Position numbers and translations under genes: made by a program | The notes under the pieces: model-generated | What the model saw: the letters and a program-made list of their open reading frames with translations, nothing else | Database searches by the model: none | What the model was told of the DNA's origin: nothing | Source of the DNA: Neoceratodus forsteri | Lineage: Eukaryota > Chordata > Ceratodontiformes > Ceratodontidae | Direction of reading: 5' to 3' | DNA length: 64,000 bases | Assembly (NCBI GenBank): GCA_016271365.2 | Contig: CM028136.1 | Location: 470,020,001-470,084,000, forward strand | Shown here: in pieces, positions 1 to 9,770 of the stretch | Layout of the letters: each line of letters starts with the position of its first letter | Position numbering within the stretch: position 1 is the stretch's first letter

Positions 1-1816
1 TAAAGAGGGATTATTTCCTCCCTCTTATGACTTGTGATACCCCTACTAATACACCCCAACATCCCTCTAGACTTACCTACTGCTTTAGCGGTCTGCTTAT
101 ATGATTTCAGGTCATCTTTGATGATGATGCTTAAGTCTCTTTCTTCCCTTGTGATTGCCAGCAACTCCCCACCCAATCTATAGGTGGCTTCAGGTTTCTC
201 TTCCCTATGTGCATGATCTTGCACTTCTTTGTGTTAAACCCCAGTTGCCACTCTTCCAACCATTTTGCCAGTTTATCCAGATCTCTTCTCATTCTGCCCA
301 CTCCATCTGGATCATCTACTTTGTTGCATATCTTGGTGTCATCTGCAAACAGACAAACATTACCCTCCAGTCCATCTACAATGTCACTGATGAAGATATT
401 GAAGAGGATGAGCCCCAGGACTGATCCCTGAGGTACCCCACTTGTGACTTGCATCTCTTCTGACTGTATACCATTTACCACCACTCTCTGTTTTCTGCCT
501 GCCAACCAGTTTGCCACCCAGTTGACCAACTTCTGACCCAGCCCAAGCCTATCCAGCTTATTAATCAATCTTTTACGTGGAACAGTATCGAAAACTTTGT
601 TGTAGTCAAGGTAGGTAACATCAGCTGCTCCCCCTTGGTCCACCACTCTGGTTACCCAGTCAAAGAAATTTATGAAATTAGTTTGACAGGATCTTCCTGT
701 TGTAAATCCATGCTGTCTTGGATCTGTGCTCTTATGGATTCCAGGTGTTGCACTATTGTTTCCTTAAGGATTGCCTCCATAATCTTGCCCACTACAGATG
801 TAAGACTGACTGGTTTGTAGTTCCCTGCCTCCTCCATGCTATCATTCTTGTGGAGTGGGATCACATGAGCCCTTCTTCAGTCTTCTGGGACCTCTCCTGC
901 GCTCAGAGACTCACTAAACAGTTCTGATAATGGCTCTGCTAGTTCCACTCTTAGCTTTTTTAGTACCCTGGGATGTGTGGCATCAGATCCCATTGCCTTG
1001 TCCACCCTGAGCTTAGCGTGCTCTTGTAGGACCCTTTCTTTTGTGAAGGGACTAGTGCACACCTCCCTCCCTCTGTGTCCATGGTGCTGAGCTGTGGACC
1101 ATGCCTTACCTTTTCCTCAGCAAATACTGAGCAGAAGTATCTATTTAGGATAGATGCTTGCCCTTGGTCCTCCTCCTCACACTCTCCCTTATCCCCTTTG
1201 ATCTTAGCAATACCCCCTCTGGACTTTCTCCTTTCGATAATGTATCTATGGAAAGTCTTGTCACCTTCTTTTACTGTCTTGCTAGTGTTTCCTTGGTTTG
1301 GACCTTTGCCTGCCTTACTGCCTTCCCTGCTTCCCTTAGGGAAGTTTGGTATGCCTCCCTATCTTCGTTCCATTGCGTTTCCTTGTATTTCCTGAAGGCC
1401 ATCCTTTTGGCTCTGGCCTTTTCTGCTACTGTTCTTGAGAACCAAAGTGGTTTCCTTCTTATTTTGCTCTTGCTTTTCTCTCTAACACAATGGGATGTTG
1501 CTTTAAGTATTGCATCCTTAATGCTTGCCCACTTTGCCTATACACCCTCACCTGTATTTCTTCTTGCCAGGTCTAACTTAACTCTGATAGCCATCTTATC
1601 AAAGTCAGCTCCTCTGAAGTCCCATATTTTGGCCTTGGAATAGGATGATTTAGTTCTAGTGGCCAAATCGAACCATACCATGTGATGGTCACTGGCCCCC
1701 AAGTGACCTTCCACCTGGAGATCTATGATCCTTTCCCCATTAGTCAGTACTAGATCTAGGATAGCCCTGTCTCTTGTGGGTTGTTCTACCAGTTGTTTGA
1801 AGCCCTTTCCCTGTGA
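1..1816 (-). mobile_element. CR1-type LINE fragment, 3' end outside the window
   Basis: On the minus strand this reads as the second ORF of a CR1 non-LTR retrotransposon, from the end of the endonuclease through the reverse transcriptase. Around 1680-1760 there are codons for the SDHHMVWF-type endonuclease motif. The piece at 877-1062 carries a degenerate pre-RT linker (DKAMGSDATHPRVLKKL) and 670-864 carries the fingers motif (NYKPVSLTSVVGKIME). The piece at 131-646 carries palm motifs: TYLDYNKVFDTVP, TSGVPQGSVLG, and the catalytic FADD at residues 100-103. These pieces are in different frames, so the copy is dead. It aligns throughout with the copy at 47483-50560; similarity stops at about 1816, which I take as its truncated 5' edge. 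The C-terminus and 3' tail lie before base 1. Confidence 0.9.
131..646 (-). pseudogene. CR1 reverse transcriptase palm segment
   Basis: This is the longest open piece of the CR1 copy at the window start, 171 codons. Visible motifs in order are LDYNKVFDTV (RT motif A region), GVPQGSVLGLILFNIFI (motif B) and CLFADDTKI (motif C with the metal-binding Asp pair). It then runs into the thumb (KLAKWLEEWQLGFNTKKCKIMHIG). The motif A second residue of the usual DFSKAF is changed to DYNKVF. The frame is lost before and after this stretch, so it is a fragment of a longer ORF2 protein that would have made cDNA at a nicked genomic target. Confidence 0.85.
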
Positions 1817-2429
1817 AGCGAGGTGCAAGAACAACATAGAATAATAACTTATACAATAAAACATCATACAGAGATATATAAATAAGCATTACAAAATGCA
1901 CATAAGTGAGGTTCATCAGACAGGTAAAATCATTGTCGAAAATTTTGCAATGTCATGGTGAGGAATCTGTCCCATGGGTACAAGCAATAGTACTTTTCAA
2001 TGGTGATGGCACCAGGGGATTGGAAACTGAAGGAAATAGCGCAGATGGTGGGGGGGGGTGAAGGGAAAGTGCAGACAAGTGAGGGAGTAGGAAGAGAGGG
2101 AGAAGGGTTGCTGAGGTGGGTGGAGAGACAAGGAGGAGGAGAAAGAGGGGGAGATGGTAAATTGAGGAGTGTGGAAAGGCAATGACTCAAGGGTAGTCAC
2201 AAAAGGAAGCAGTGTGGTCATGGAGAAAGAGGGACGAGAGTAAACTGAGGAGTGGTGAATGGCTATAACTCAAGCATAGGCACAGGACATAGTGGTGTGG
2301 TCATGAAGCAGAGAGGGGAGAGAGAGCGTTTGGAAGAGGTGGAACAAATGGTTAGGGGGACAGTTCTAAAGTTAAGGAAAGCAGAAAGAGAAGGCAGCCT
2401 GACCAGCGAAAGATTTTACATCACATTAA
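1817..2429 (+). repeat. Purine-rich G/A tract with a two-copy 85-bp tandem repeat
   Basis: After about 200 bases of plain AT-rich DNA, the plus strand is strongly G+A rich from about 2030 to 2400. Two diverged copies of a unit of roughly 85 bases lie at about 2158-2240 and 2241-2327. Shared words include GAGGAGTG, ATGACTCAAG/ATAACTCAAG and GTGTGGTCATG. Open frames here are low-complexity (PPSPPP, GGGEG) and I do not regard them as genes. Confidence 0.6.
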
Positions 2430-3420
2430 TACAAGTAGTTAGTCAATTTTATTTGTTCAATCTTTTAAACATGATTTTTTACAAAATATTAAGTAAAAAA
2501 GGTACAGACATTACAAGAAACATATAATAACATACATAATAAAAAAAGGCATGACAGAGTTAACCATTATGTGCATATTAATGTAGATCATTAACGTTCT
2601 TATAATATGTGCAATAGCAGTACCAGGCCAGCAATATAAAGTGCAAGATTTCTTGAGCAGCCTATTAGTCCAGGTCAAACAGATTCCACATTATGACTGA
2701 ATCTTTTCCTCCTTATTTTGCTGGTAAGGAGTAAACATTTCCCAAGACTGTGTATTATTAATGGATTTTCAGTTGTGAGTAGAACAGTGATTAATTCAGT
2801 CTCATTGATAGGTGTTATGGAGTTGATGATGGGTTTTAACCAGTTATTCCTAATTTTATTATTGCAAAAGCATTTTAACAAGACATGCACTAGATCTTCT
2901 CTTTCATTTCTATTACAATTACACATAGCATCTCCTGGATCCTATAACTTTTTAAACAGGGCAGTTTTCACATTGGATTCAAACAGCTTGAACGTGAATC
3001 TTGTAAAATTGCTATGGCTATTAGGATCCTCAAGTACATCAAGATGATATACAAATTCATGTGTATTATCATTATTTGAGTACCGATTTGCATACTTATA
3101 GGCACAAATGGATAGCAAGTCTATGTCCCTGTAGTATTGCATGACTTTCTTCTTAATATAAGGTCTATACTGTGTAAAATGCTAATGCCTTTTTGTTTAC
3201 TGTATATGTTATAAGAAAGGACATGACATGTTTATACAGTAGTCTATTCAGATGCTGGTGGTACCAAGTGGAATTCTTGAAGACCCTTATTTTCCAATTT
3301 TCCTTTTCCAGTAGGCATTGTTTTACCCATTTGTCAGCAGTGAAGCTTAAAATTCGGATCCAGTGATTAATAATCCTAATGTCTACCCAGGCTTGCAATT
3401 TAGTCAGTCCCAGTTCAGCT
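2430..3420 (-). mobile_element. Non-LTR retrotransposon 3' fragment (clade unresolved)
   Basis: The minus strand encodes, in three frames at 3165-3398, 2942-3142 and 2675-2926, a diverged LINE C-terminal region. The last piece has CNCNRNEREDLVHVLLKC, the Cys-rich finger with conserved His and Cys that closes many LINE ORF2 proteins. It is followed by a long hydrophobic/basic helix. No RT catalytic motif is included. It may belong with the RT fragment at 41470-42600, because both are AT-rich and on the same strand, but I cannot align them directly. An AT-rich stretch at about 2440-2560 may be its 3' UTR. Confidence 0.6.
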
Positions 3421-3616
3421 CATATGAACTGAGCTGGGGTTGATTTTTGACAGCGAAGAATGGTCCTCAATAATTTAATCGCTGTTTTTTTCTAATTGGT
3501 CAGTATGACATGTCCCTCATATTTCTGCTTCATAAAGAGACTGTGCATTAAATTTTGCTTGTAATGCATATAACAAATGTCTAATGGATAGAAATGCAGC
3601 AAATTTGTAATCCGCT
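3421..3616. other. AT-rich DNA with no recognised feature
   Basis: I see no ORF above background, repeat or splice-like structure in this stretch. It lies between the LINE fragment and the transposon-like end at 3617. Confidence 0.4.
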
Positions 3617-3670
3617 GGTGAAGTGGACGCGAAATGGGCACCACAAAGTGCTCACTTCGCGTTTTCATTA
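3617..3670 (+). repeat. Candidate DNA-transposon terminus, related to the one at 41189-41237
   Basis: The sequence GGTGAAGTGGACGCG, a few bases, then CCACAAAGTG and CTCACTTCGCG resembles the reverse complement of 41189-41237, which reads GGTGAAGTAGGCTC, then CCACAAAGTG and ATTCACG. The 41237 copy lies at the outer edge of the hAT transposase relic. I therefore read 3617 as the 5' end of a related DNA transposon running rightwards. Inside it, CGCGAA and TTCGCG form a short inverted pair. A matching opposite end was not found. Confidence 0.45.
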
Positions 3671-4012
3671 TTACTTAACGTTGTCATTATGCCTCAACAT
3701 GAAGTAAGGCAAAGTGACAAGTAAATAGGCAGCCCCCCACACATCACATGGCTTACAGTACTGTAAGTCACATGCTTTAGACAGGCAGGAAGGAAGTGAG
3801 TCAGAGAAGCAATTTCACTTTTTTCTTTGCAGTTGTAGAGGGAGAAGGCTTTTTGGAGAGGAGAGCAGTTAGTGCGTCAGTGTCAGAAAGTGCTTTATTG
3901 CTTTTGTGCCTGAAAAAAACAGCTTTTTTTAAAAGCTACTTCTTTATTTAGTTTTTACTGTATATTGTGTTTGTGATTTTTTTTGGTAGTGAATTTTTTT
4001 TTATAAGTTTTG

Positions 4013-4062
4013 TTTTGTTTTGTGTGTGTGTGTGACTGTGTGTGTCAGTGTGTGTGTGTGTC
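4013..4062 (+). repeat. TG microsatellite
   Basis: Interrupted (TG)n runs lie just upstream of the proline-rich ORF. The reverse complement gives Thr-His low-complexity peptides, which are not coding. Confidence 0.8.
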
Positions 4063-4079
4063 TTGGAATGTGAGAGTGA

Positions 4080-5009
4080 GTGCAGCTGCCCAGTGAAGGC
4101 CAGGCGTCGACTCTGGTGGACTTGTTTATAGTTGGGGCCAGGGACTTGTGTGGGAAGGATGAGCCCTGGAGAAGGAGAGTCACTGGCCCATGGGTGCAGG
4201 CAGAAAAGGGGAATGCGCACACTTGGGGGTGGTCATGTGTTGATGGACCGCTCCTGACTCTTGGGTGTGACTTCCCCCCTGTGGAAGCAGCAGCAGCACC
4301 TGTGCCACCGGTGGCTGCTGTCCATCCACCTGCTCCACCACTACCACCACCACCAGTAGCAGCTGTAGGGGCTCCAGCAGCACCCCCTGCACCACCTTCA
4401 CAGCCACAGGAGGTGTCCCAGGAAAATGTAGGTGGTGAAGGACTGTATCTGGCCCCCCCTGCAGCTCTGCAGTGTGGGAGTGTTATAATTCTTTGGGGGG
4501 GAGACAGTACAGTTGTGGTGTGCCATCTGTGCAGTGTGCTGGTGCACCATAGCTCCCGGGGGACACATTTGGGGACTGGTGGCCAGTGCACCCACATGGT
4601 GAACCACTACAAGGTGGAGTGGCAGACTGCCATGGAAGGGGGCAGGCGTCCACCTGCTGGCCCTTCTGTGGCAGTGGTCGAGGGTGCTGCTGGGGTTGAA
4701 GTTGTGCCTCACCACCGCAGTAGGAGGAGGGCCAGTGAAGCAGCTGGTCCACCACCACCACCGCCACCACAGCCACCAGCACCACCATCTCCACCACCAC
4801 CACTACCTGGGTTTCCACCTGCAGTGGACCCCACCACAGTCCCTGTAACAGAGGCCAACATTGCTCTGATGTGGGCGGCCCTGGAGGAGAATAATGAGAG
4901 GGTAGGTGCTGTGCAGCAGCAGGTAGATACAATACAACAACAGCAGCTGCAAATACTCACAATGCTGCACCTGCTGCTGGACCACCATGGCATCCCATGG
5001 CCACATTAA
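4080..5009 (+). CDS. Proline-rich, Gln-ended 309-codon ORF, function unknown
   Basis: This ORF starts at an ATG-type start at 4080 and is open for 309 codons, far longer than expected by chance in this AT-rich neighbourhood. Its base composition is much richer in G+C than its flanks. Residues about 60-105 are Pro/Ala/Val-rich, residues about 220-250 are a poly-proline tract (PPPPPPPQPPAPPSPPPPLP), and residues about 260-309 form a Gln-rich heptad-like helix (EENNERVGAVQQQVDTIQQQ) ending in HGIPWPH. No enzyme motif is visible. It sits about 460 bases inside a candidate transposon end, so it may be an accessory DNA-binding or coiled-coil protein of that element. It could also be a chance reading of CCA/CAG repeats. 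I do not recognise the family. Confidence 0.4.
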   Translation: MQLPSEGQASTLVDLFIVGARDLCGKDEPWRRRVTGPWVQAEKGNAHTWGWSCVDGPLLTLGCDFPPVEAAAAPVPPVAAVHPPAPPLPPPPVAAVGAPAAPPAPPSQPQEVSQENVGGEGLYLAPPAALQCGSVIILWGGDSTVVVCHLCSVLVHHSSRGTHLGTGGQCTHMVNHYKVEWQTAMEGGRRPPAGPSVAVVEGAAGVEVVPHHRSRRRASEAAGPPPPPPPQPPAPPSPPPPLPGFPPAVDPTTVPVTEANIALMWAALEENNERVGAVQQQVDTIQQQQLQILTMLHLLLDHHGIPWPH

Positions 5010-5220
5010 GGGATTGTTTTCTGTACCCCCGCACCCCACTACTGTGCTGTACTGTTTTTGTGTGTTTTTTGTTGTTGTTGTTTAGTAACACACGTTTTCC
5101 CTTCTGTAGTTGCAGTACCTCAGTAATGTTTACTTTTTGTTTTGGCGTGCTTGTGGACAAACTGTTGTGAGCAGTGCAAGTATGATGTGTAAAATTGCAT
5201 GTGTGCAGTCAGTGTTGTTT

Positions 5221-5254
<34 letters not shown>

Positions 5255-5275
5255 TATGTGTGTGTTTGTGTGTGT
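5221..5275 (+). repeat. TG microsatellite
   Basis: About 15 TG dinucleotides are followed by interrupted TG repeats in the presumed 3' flank of the proline-rich ORF. Confidence 0.85.
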
Positions 5276-5367
5276 GACATCAAACAATGTGCAGCATGTT
5301 GCAAACATATTGCTGTTGCTGACTTGTTGCTGGCAGTTTTTATACTATAAAGAATAGCGAGCAGAAT

Positions 5368-5632
5368 ACGATATATTTTATTGTCACCATCATCATCAGT
5401 GGACTAAGTGATACGATACATTTTCAGAGGTGTTTGGCCAGAGTGCACCTTAGTCCCATTATATACTATACTGCACACATAACTTTTAGGAGAGCATGTG
5501 TTTTATGTGCTATGATCTCCACAAAGACACGTGTGCACTGTGAGTGACTGAGGTTCACAGTGACCCAATACCTCTAAAAAAATATCATATCACTTAGTCC
5601 GCTGGCACTGATGGTACCAATAAAATATACAT
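5368..5632. mobile_element. Foldback (MITE-like) element, about 265 bp
   Basis: The left arm at about 5368-5430 (TATTTTATTGTCACCATC, then AGTGGACTAAGTGATACG) is the inverted complement of the right arm at about 5573-5632 (TATCACTTAGTCCGCTGG, then GGTACCAATAAAATATA). The arms are about 60 bases with some 80% identity by eye, around a 140-base centre without an ORF. This is the structure of a non-autonomous DNA transposon or foldback element. No clear target duplication was found at the edges. Confidence 0.6.
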
Positions 5633-5849
5633 CAGGTATTTTTTGCAATCTTTATTCTTGATAATGCAACTAATCTTACCATATATATGTTTGCATGAAG
5701 CTGTACAATGTATGCACACATGCAGTTTAGCACAACATACTTGCATAGCTCTGTCTTCAAGTTGTTTGCAAAACACTTAAAATACGATTCATGAGTCCCG
5801 ACACAAAGTAAACATTACTGAGACTCTATAACTATTTTGCTTGTGAAAT

Positions 5850-6358
5850 AGACATGAAAGAGATTCACCAAGTTACAGCATTGCACCCGATATATGTGTG
5901 CCTTACTTCCAGGGGAATCTTTCTTGCTCAACATAGTGCAATACATTTCTGTGAAAACCACCTTTAATTTCATTACAGTGTGTCACGTCATGGAGGAATT
6001 CCCATTCATAAAAGCTGCACAAATTCTGCCCCCCTTTCTCAACAACATTAGGATGTGATGCCAGGGAGAGCACAGGTGCGTGCTCCATTATAGTGAATGT
6101 CCAATTGTTCAGCAGCTTTCCGAACGTTTCTTTATGTTATAATGGTCAGTTTGTGGTGAAACGTGTGGGCATGTTTCCAGTAAGAAGAGCCTTGTTAGTG
6201 GAAACGTTCCCACATTTCACCACAAAGTGAACCTTATAACATAATGAAACATTCGGATAGCTACCGGACATTCACTATAGTGGAGCATGCACCTGCGCTC
6301 CCCCTGGCATCATGTCCTAACATTGCTGAGAAAGTGGGGCAGAATGTGGGCGGCTTTT
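5850..6358. mobile_element. Large foldback element, left arm plus inner half of right arm
   Basis: Bases 5850-6182 form one arm. Bases 6195-6358 repeat the inner half of it in inverted orientation (for example TAGTGAATGTCC against GGACATTCACTA, and TGTGGTGAAACG against ATTTCACCACA). The loop is only about a dozen bases. The outer half of the right arm is missing here and is found at 26026-26215, because an L1 has inserted at 6358. The minus strand of the left arm is open for 61 codons at 5903-6088, but I recognise no family in it. It is probably a non-autonomous palindromic transposon, or an inverted duplication of a larger one. Confidence 0.75.
6347..6358 (+). repeat. Left target-site duplication of the L1 insertion
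   Basis: TGGGCGGCTTTT here and TGGGCAGCTTTT at 26026-26037 bracket the L1. They differ at one base of twelve, and they are the point where the palindromic arm is interrupted. Confidence 0.75.
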
Positions 6359-9300
6359 TTTTTTTTTATTAAATTGTGTACAGACATCTAACATGCATCT
6401 TATTCATGTTTTGCTGCTAGCATATATACAAAAGAAGAGTTTACATCCATCAAAGTACAGCAAGTTGTATAAAGAACAACAGAGTAAACAGATGCCTGAA
6501 CCCCACCCCCCTCCCCATCCAACCCTGACTGCCACTAGGTAGTAATGCTAATTATGCATTGAATGCTACACCTCTGAGTTTTTTTATAACCAAACAGGCT
6601 ACAAAGGGGCACTAGCATTGGAATTGACCTAATCAGGTTGGGTCAACAACAGGCTGAAAAGGGGGCCCCAGATTTGTTTAAACTTTTCCAGATTATTGGT
6701 CATCCCTGCTATAACTCGCTCTGCCAGTATAGAAAACATTATTTCAGTGTACCATTCAGTGTAAGAAGGGGAAATTACATTTACCCTGTGTCTAAGTAAT
6801 ACCTATTTGGCAAATGCTGAGATTGGTGCTATATGGGCATGCTGAGATCGACCCTGAAGAGTAGCATAGCCTCCTAAAATGTAAATCTCAGGAGTAAATT
6901 TATCTGAGAGAGATAATAATGGGTCCAAACAGGACTTGATGCTGATCCAGAATGGACACACTCTTTCACATGACCACAACATATGCAGCAAGTCTCCCGG
7001 AAGCTTTAAACATTTGGTACAAAGATTAGAAGTCAGGAAACCTATCCGGTAAAGTTTAATCAGGTATAGACTAGGTTGTGGTTGATTTGAAGCTGCATAA
7101 ACCTATATCTATCCCATTTAGTGTATCTGTATAGGTGTTTCCAGATTCTCAGCCAACATCTTGGGGGGTAGATATTGGTAATGACTGGTCCCACCAATAT
7201 CATCTATGACTTTCTAACCAAGATACTGTGGTCTGCAAAAATTTATATGCATACGTTATTAAATGGGAGGTCGGGAGAGAGTTAACATATGGGGCGAGTA
7301 TAGATGACAAAGTTTTAGTCCAATGCCCAGTACCAAAGTGTTTCATTAGTATGTGGGAGACTTGCAAATATTTAAATGCATATAATACAGGCCATTTATA
7401 AAGAGTGCAGGCATCTTGGAGTAGCATCAGATTGTGATTGATAACCAAGTCATCAGTCTTCTCAATTCCCTTATTAGGCCAGAATGAAGTAGCCTTAAGG
7501 AGTTTACCTGAGATAAAAAAATTAGGGTTGTTGAAAAGAGGCTGTGCTAAATCCATATGGCCAATAGTCTTAAGGAGAGTATTAAGTTGCTGTTGTATCT
7601 TGAGCATAGAGCCCAGCAAGGAATCTTTTAGTTTATTAGGAAGATTCTTTTTGATGATGAAAGGGAGAGCCCTGAGGTTTACCTCTTGTGCTAGGCATAG
7701 GGAGCACTCTATTTCCAGCCAGAGGGGATGGTAGTGAGAATCAGAAGAGGAACTTGGGGGGGGGGAAGTAACCAATACCTCATCCTTGTTAGGTGTATTG
7801 CTAAATAGTATAAATAAAAGTTTGGGGCTTGTAAGCCACCATCCATCTTTTGGTGAGTAAGCTTGATATCTACGCCTAGATTTTTTTCCTGCCCATAAAA
7901 AGGAGTTTACGATTTTCTGAAGTTGGGAGAATCAAGAACTCAGCAAGGCCCAATTGTACATTTCCAATGGGTACAGTATGCTGGGTAAAATGTTCATTTT
8001 TATTATACTCAATCGACCCCACAGGGAAAGGAGTAATCCAGACCAACATTTGATATCCTCTTTTAAGGTATTAATGAGAATATTGAGGTTAAGTTTTTTC
8101 ATTATTTTGATGGAAGAGTGAAGGTTGATACCTAAGTATTTAAGTTCATCCAATCACCATTGTAGTCCCAGGTTTTCAACCTCTACCCTCTGAGGATATT
8201 TATTAAGGGGAAAGACTTCTGTTCTATCAAGATTCAGTTTATAATTGGAGAAGGTGCCAAACTGAAAAATTCTTGTAAATACAGCCATAAGGGATTAGGA
8301 AGGAGATGAAATGTGTAATAAGATATCATCCACATATGCATAAAGTTTGTATTCTGTATTACCTATCTTAATGCCAGAGATTAATGGGGAGGACTTCAGT
8401 TTTCTTATAAGAGGTTCTAGGAAATGATTAAATAAATAAGGTGAAAGGGGGTAGCCTTGGCGTGTCCCTTGTTTTAAAAAAAAGGAGTAGAAAACACTCT
8501 GTTACACTGAACACGTGCAGAAGAAGAGGCATAAAGTATTTTAACCCAATTTATAAATTCCTGGGGAATACAATACTTAGGAAGTAATGAAAAGAGATAA
8601 TCCCATGATACCCTGTCAAAAGCTTTTTCTGCATCCAAGGACACCAAATCAGCAGGTGTAAGGGAGTCCTTGGACACAGAAAAAACGTAGGCCACCTTCC
8701 TAAGATGGTCAGAGGAAAGGCAGCCTTCAATGAAACCTACCTGTTCTGCACTGATCAGTGAGTCCCAGACTCAGCTTAATCTTGATGCCATGATCTTGGT
8801 GAGGATTGTTAAATCAACATTAATTAGAGAGATGGGTCTGTAATTAGGGATGAACTGAGGGTCTGTACCAGGTTTGGGAAGGACTACTATGGTGGCCTGA
8901 ATGAGGAAGAGATCGGATTTGCTGTTTTCATAAAGATATTGAAAGGTGCTCAGAAGAATATGTGCTATTGTGTGCTTAAGGGTTTTATAGAAGTTGGAGC
9001 AGAAACCATCTGGGCCAGGCGCTTTGTCCAGAGGAAGTGAATCAATGGCATCAAGTACTTCCTTGATTGTTATGGGGCCTTTAGAGTGAGGATTTGGGGT
9101 TCAGAAAGTGTTGGAAGGTTAATATCACTCATAAAGGACTCCAGCACTTGCTGGGGGAAAGAGGATGTAGGTGGGGTAAATAAGCAACTACAATAATCCT
9201 GAAAAGCTTTACTAATGTCCCTGGGGAAGGTGAGGATGTTGCCTAATGAGGAACGAATGGAGGTAACGATCCTGTCAGAGGTTTGGGACCGAAGCCAGAG

Positions 9301-9770
9301 GGCCAGGAACTTTCCAGCTCTTTCTCCATGATTGAAATAAGATATTTTAGACCTAAGCATGAGAAATTCGGCCTTTTCAGCTAGTAATAGATTATTTTTG
9401 TTTATTTTTTATTTAGTTATTGTGTCCATAGAGATTCAGCTTTTTCCCAGTCCTCTACAGGAGATAAGACTGATAGATTGGCCTCAGCTTTTGTTATCTG
9501 ATCAAATAAAGAGGAATGGGCCTAATTTTTCTGTTTTTTATGTTTCAATGCTATACATATCAGTTCCCCTCTTAAAACATATTTTAAAGTGCACCATAAA
9601 ATATCCATTCTGTGCGTAGATGGGGAGTTATATTCCATGAAGTTTGAAATAAAGGATTGTAAGTGTTGTATGATTCTTCAGATTTTAGGAGTTGATTATT
9701 AATCTTCCATATTTTATGCTTATGGGCATTGGGTGTGATATTTAGTAATAGCTGGGAAACATGATGGTCA
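6359..9770 (-). mobile_element. L1-clade LINE, 3' part (RT, C-terminus, 3' UTR, poly-A)
   Basis: Read on the minus strand, this is the reverse transcriptase half of an L1 element ending in a poly-A tail, seen as the T run at 6355-6367. In order from 9770 downward come the end of the endonuclease, an RT linker (9070-9360), a GPDGF-type motif near 9010-9030, NYRPISL near 8840, then the palm with VSLDAEKAFDRVSWDY (8474-8695), GTRQGYPLSPYLF near 8450 and AYADDIL near 8330. The thumb and C-terminus continue through 7200-7775 and 6803-6991 (MLHMLWSCERVCPFW, a typical L1 C-terminal Cys/His piece). Several frameshifts and stops kill the frame. The 5' half of the same element is at 23030-26025. Confidence 0.9.
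8320..9070 (-). pseudogene. L1 reverse transcriptase core
   Basis: This holds RT motifs of the L1 clade on the minus strand. Motif A is DAEKAFDRV, with Asp and Phe in the expected places. Motif B is TRQGYPLSPYLFN, in which the common C of GCPLSP is replaced by Y. Motif C is YADD. The open piece at 8474-8695 covers motif A. Stops and frame changes fall on both sides of motif B, so no enzyme could be made. The L1-type spacing (PKYCIPQEFINWVKILYASS between A and B) separates it from the CR1 and L2 RTs elsewhere in the window. Confidence 0.85.

Noticed and set aside
4001..4993. Several minus-strand ORFs opposite the proline-rich ORF, with Gly/Val/Ala runs.
   Set aside because: They are antisense reads of CCA/CAG-rich DNA. 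The plus-strand frame is the longest and the only one with varied composition at its end.
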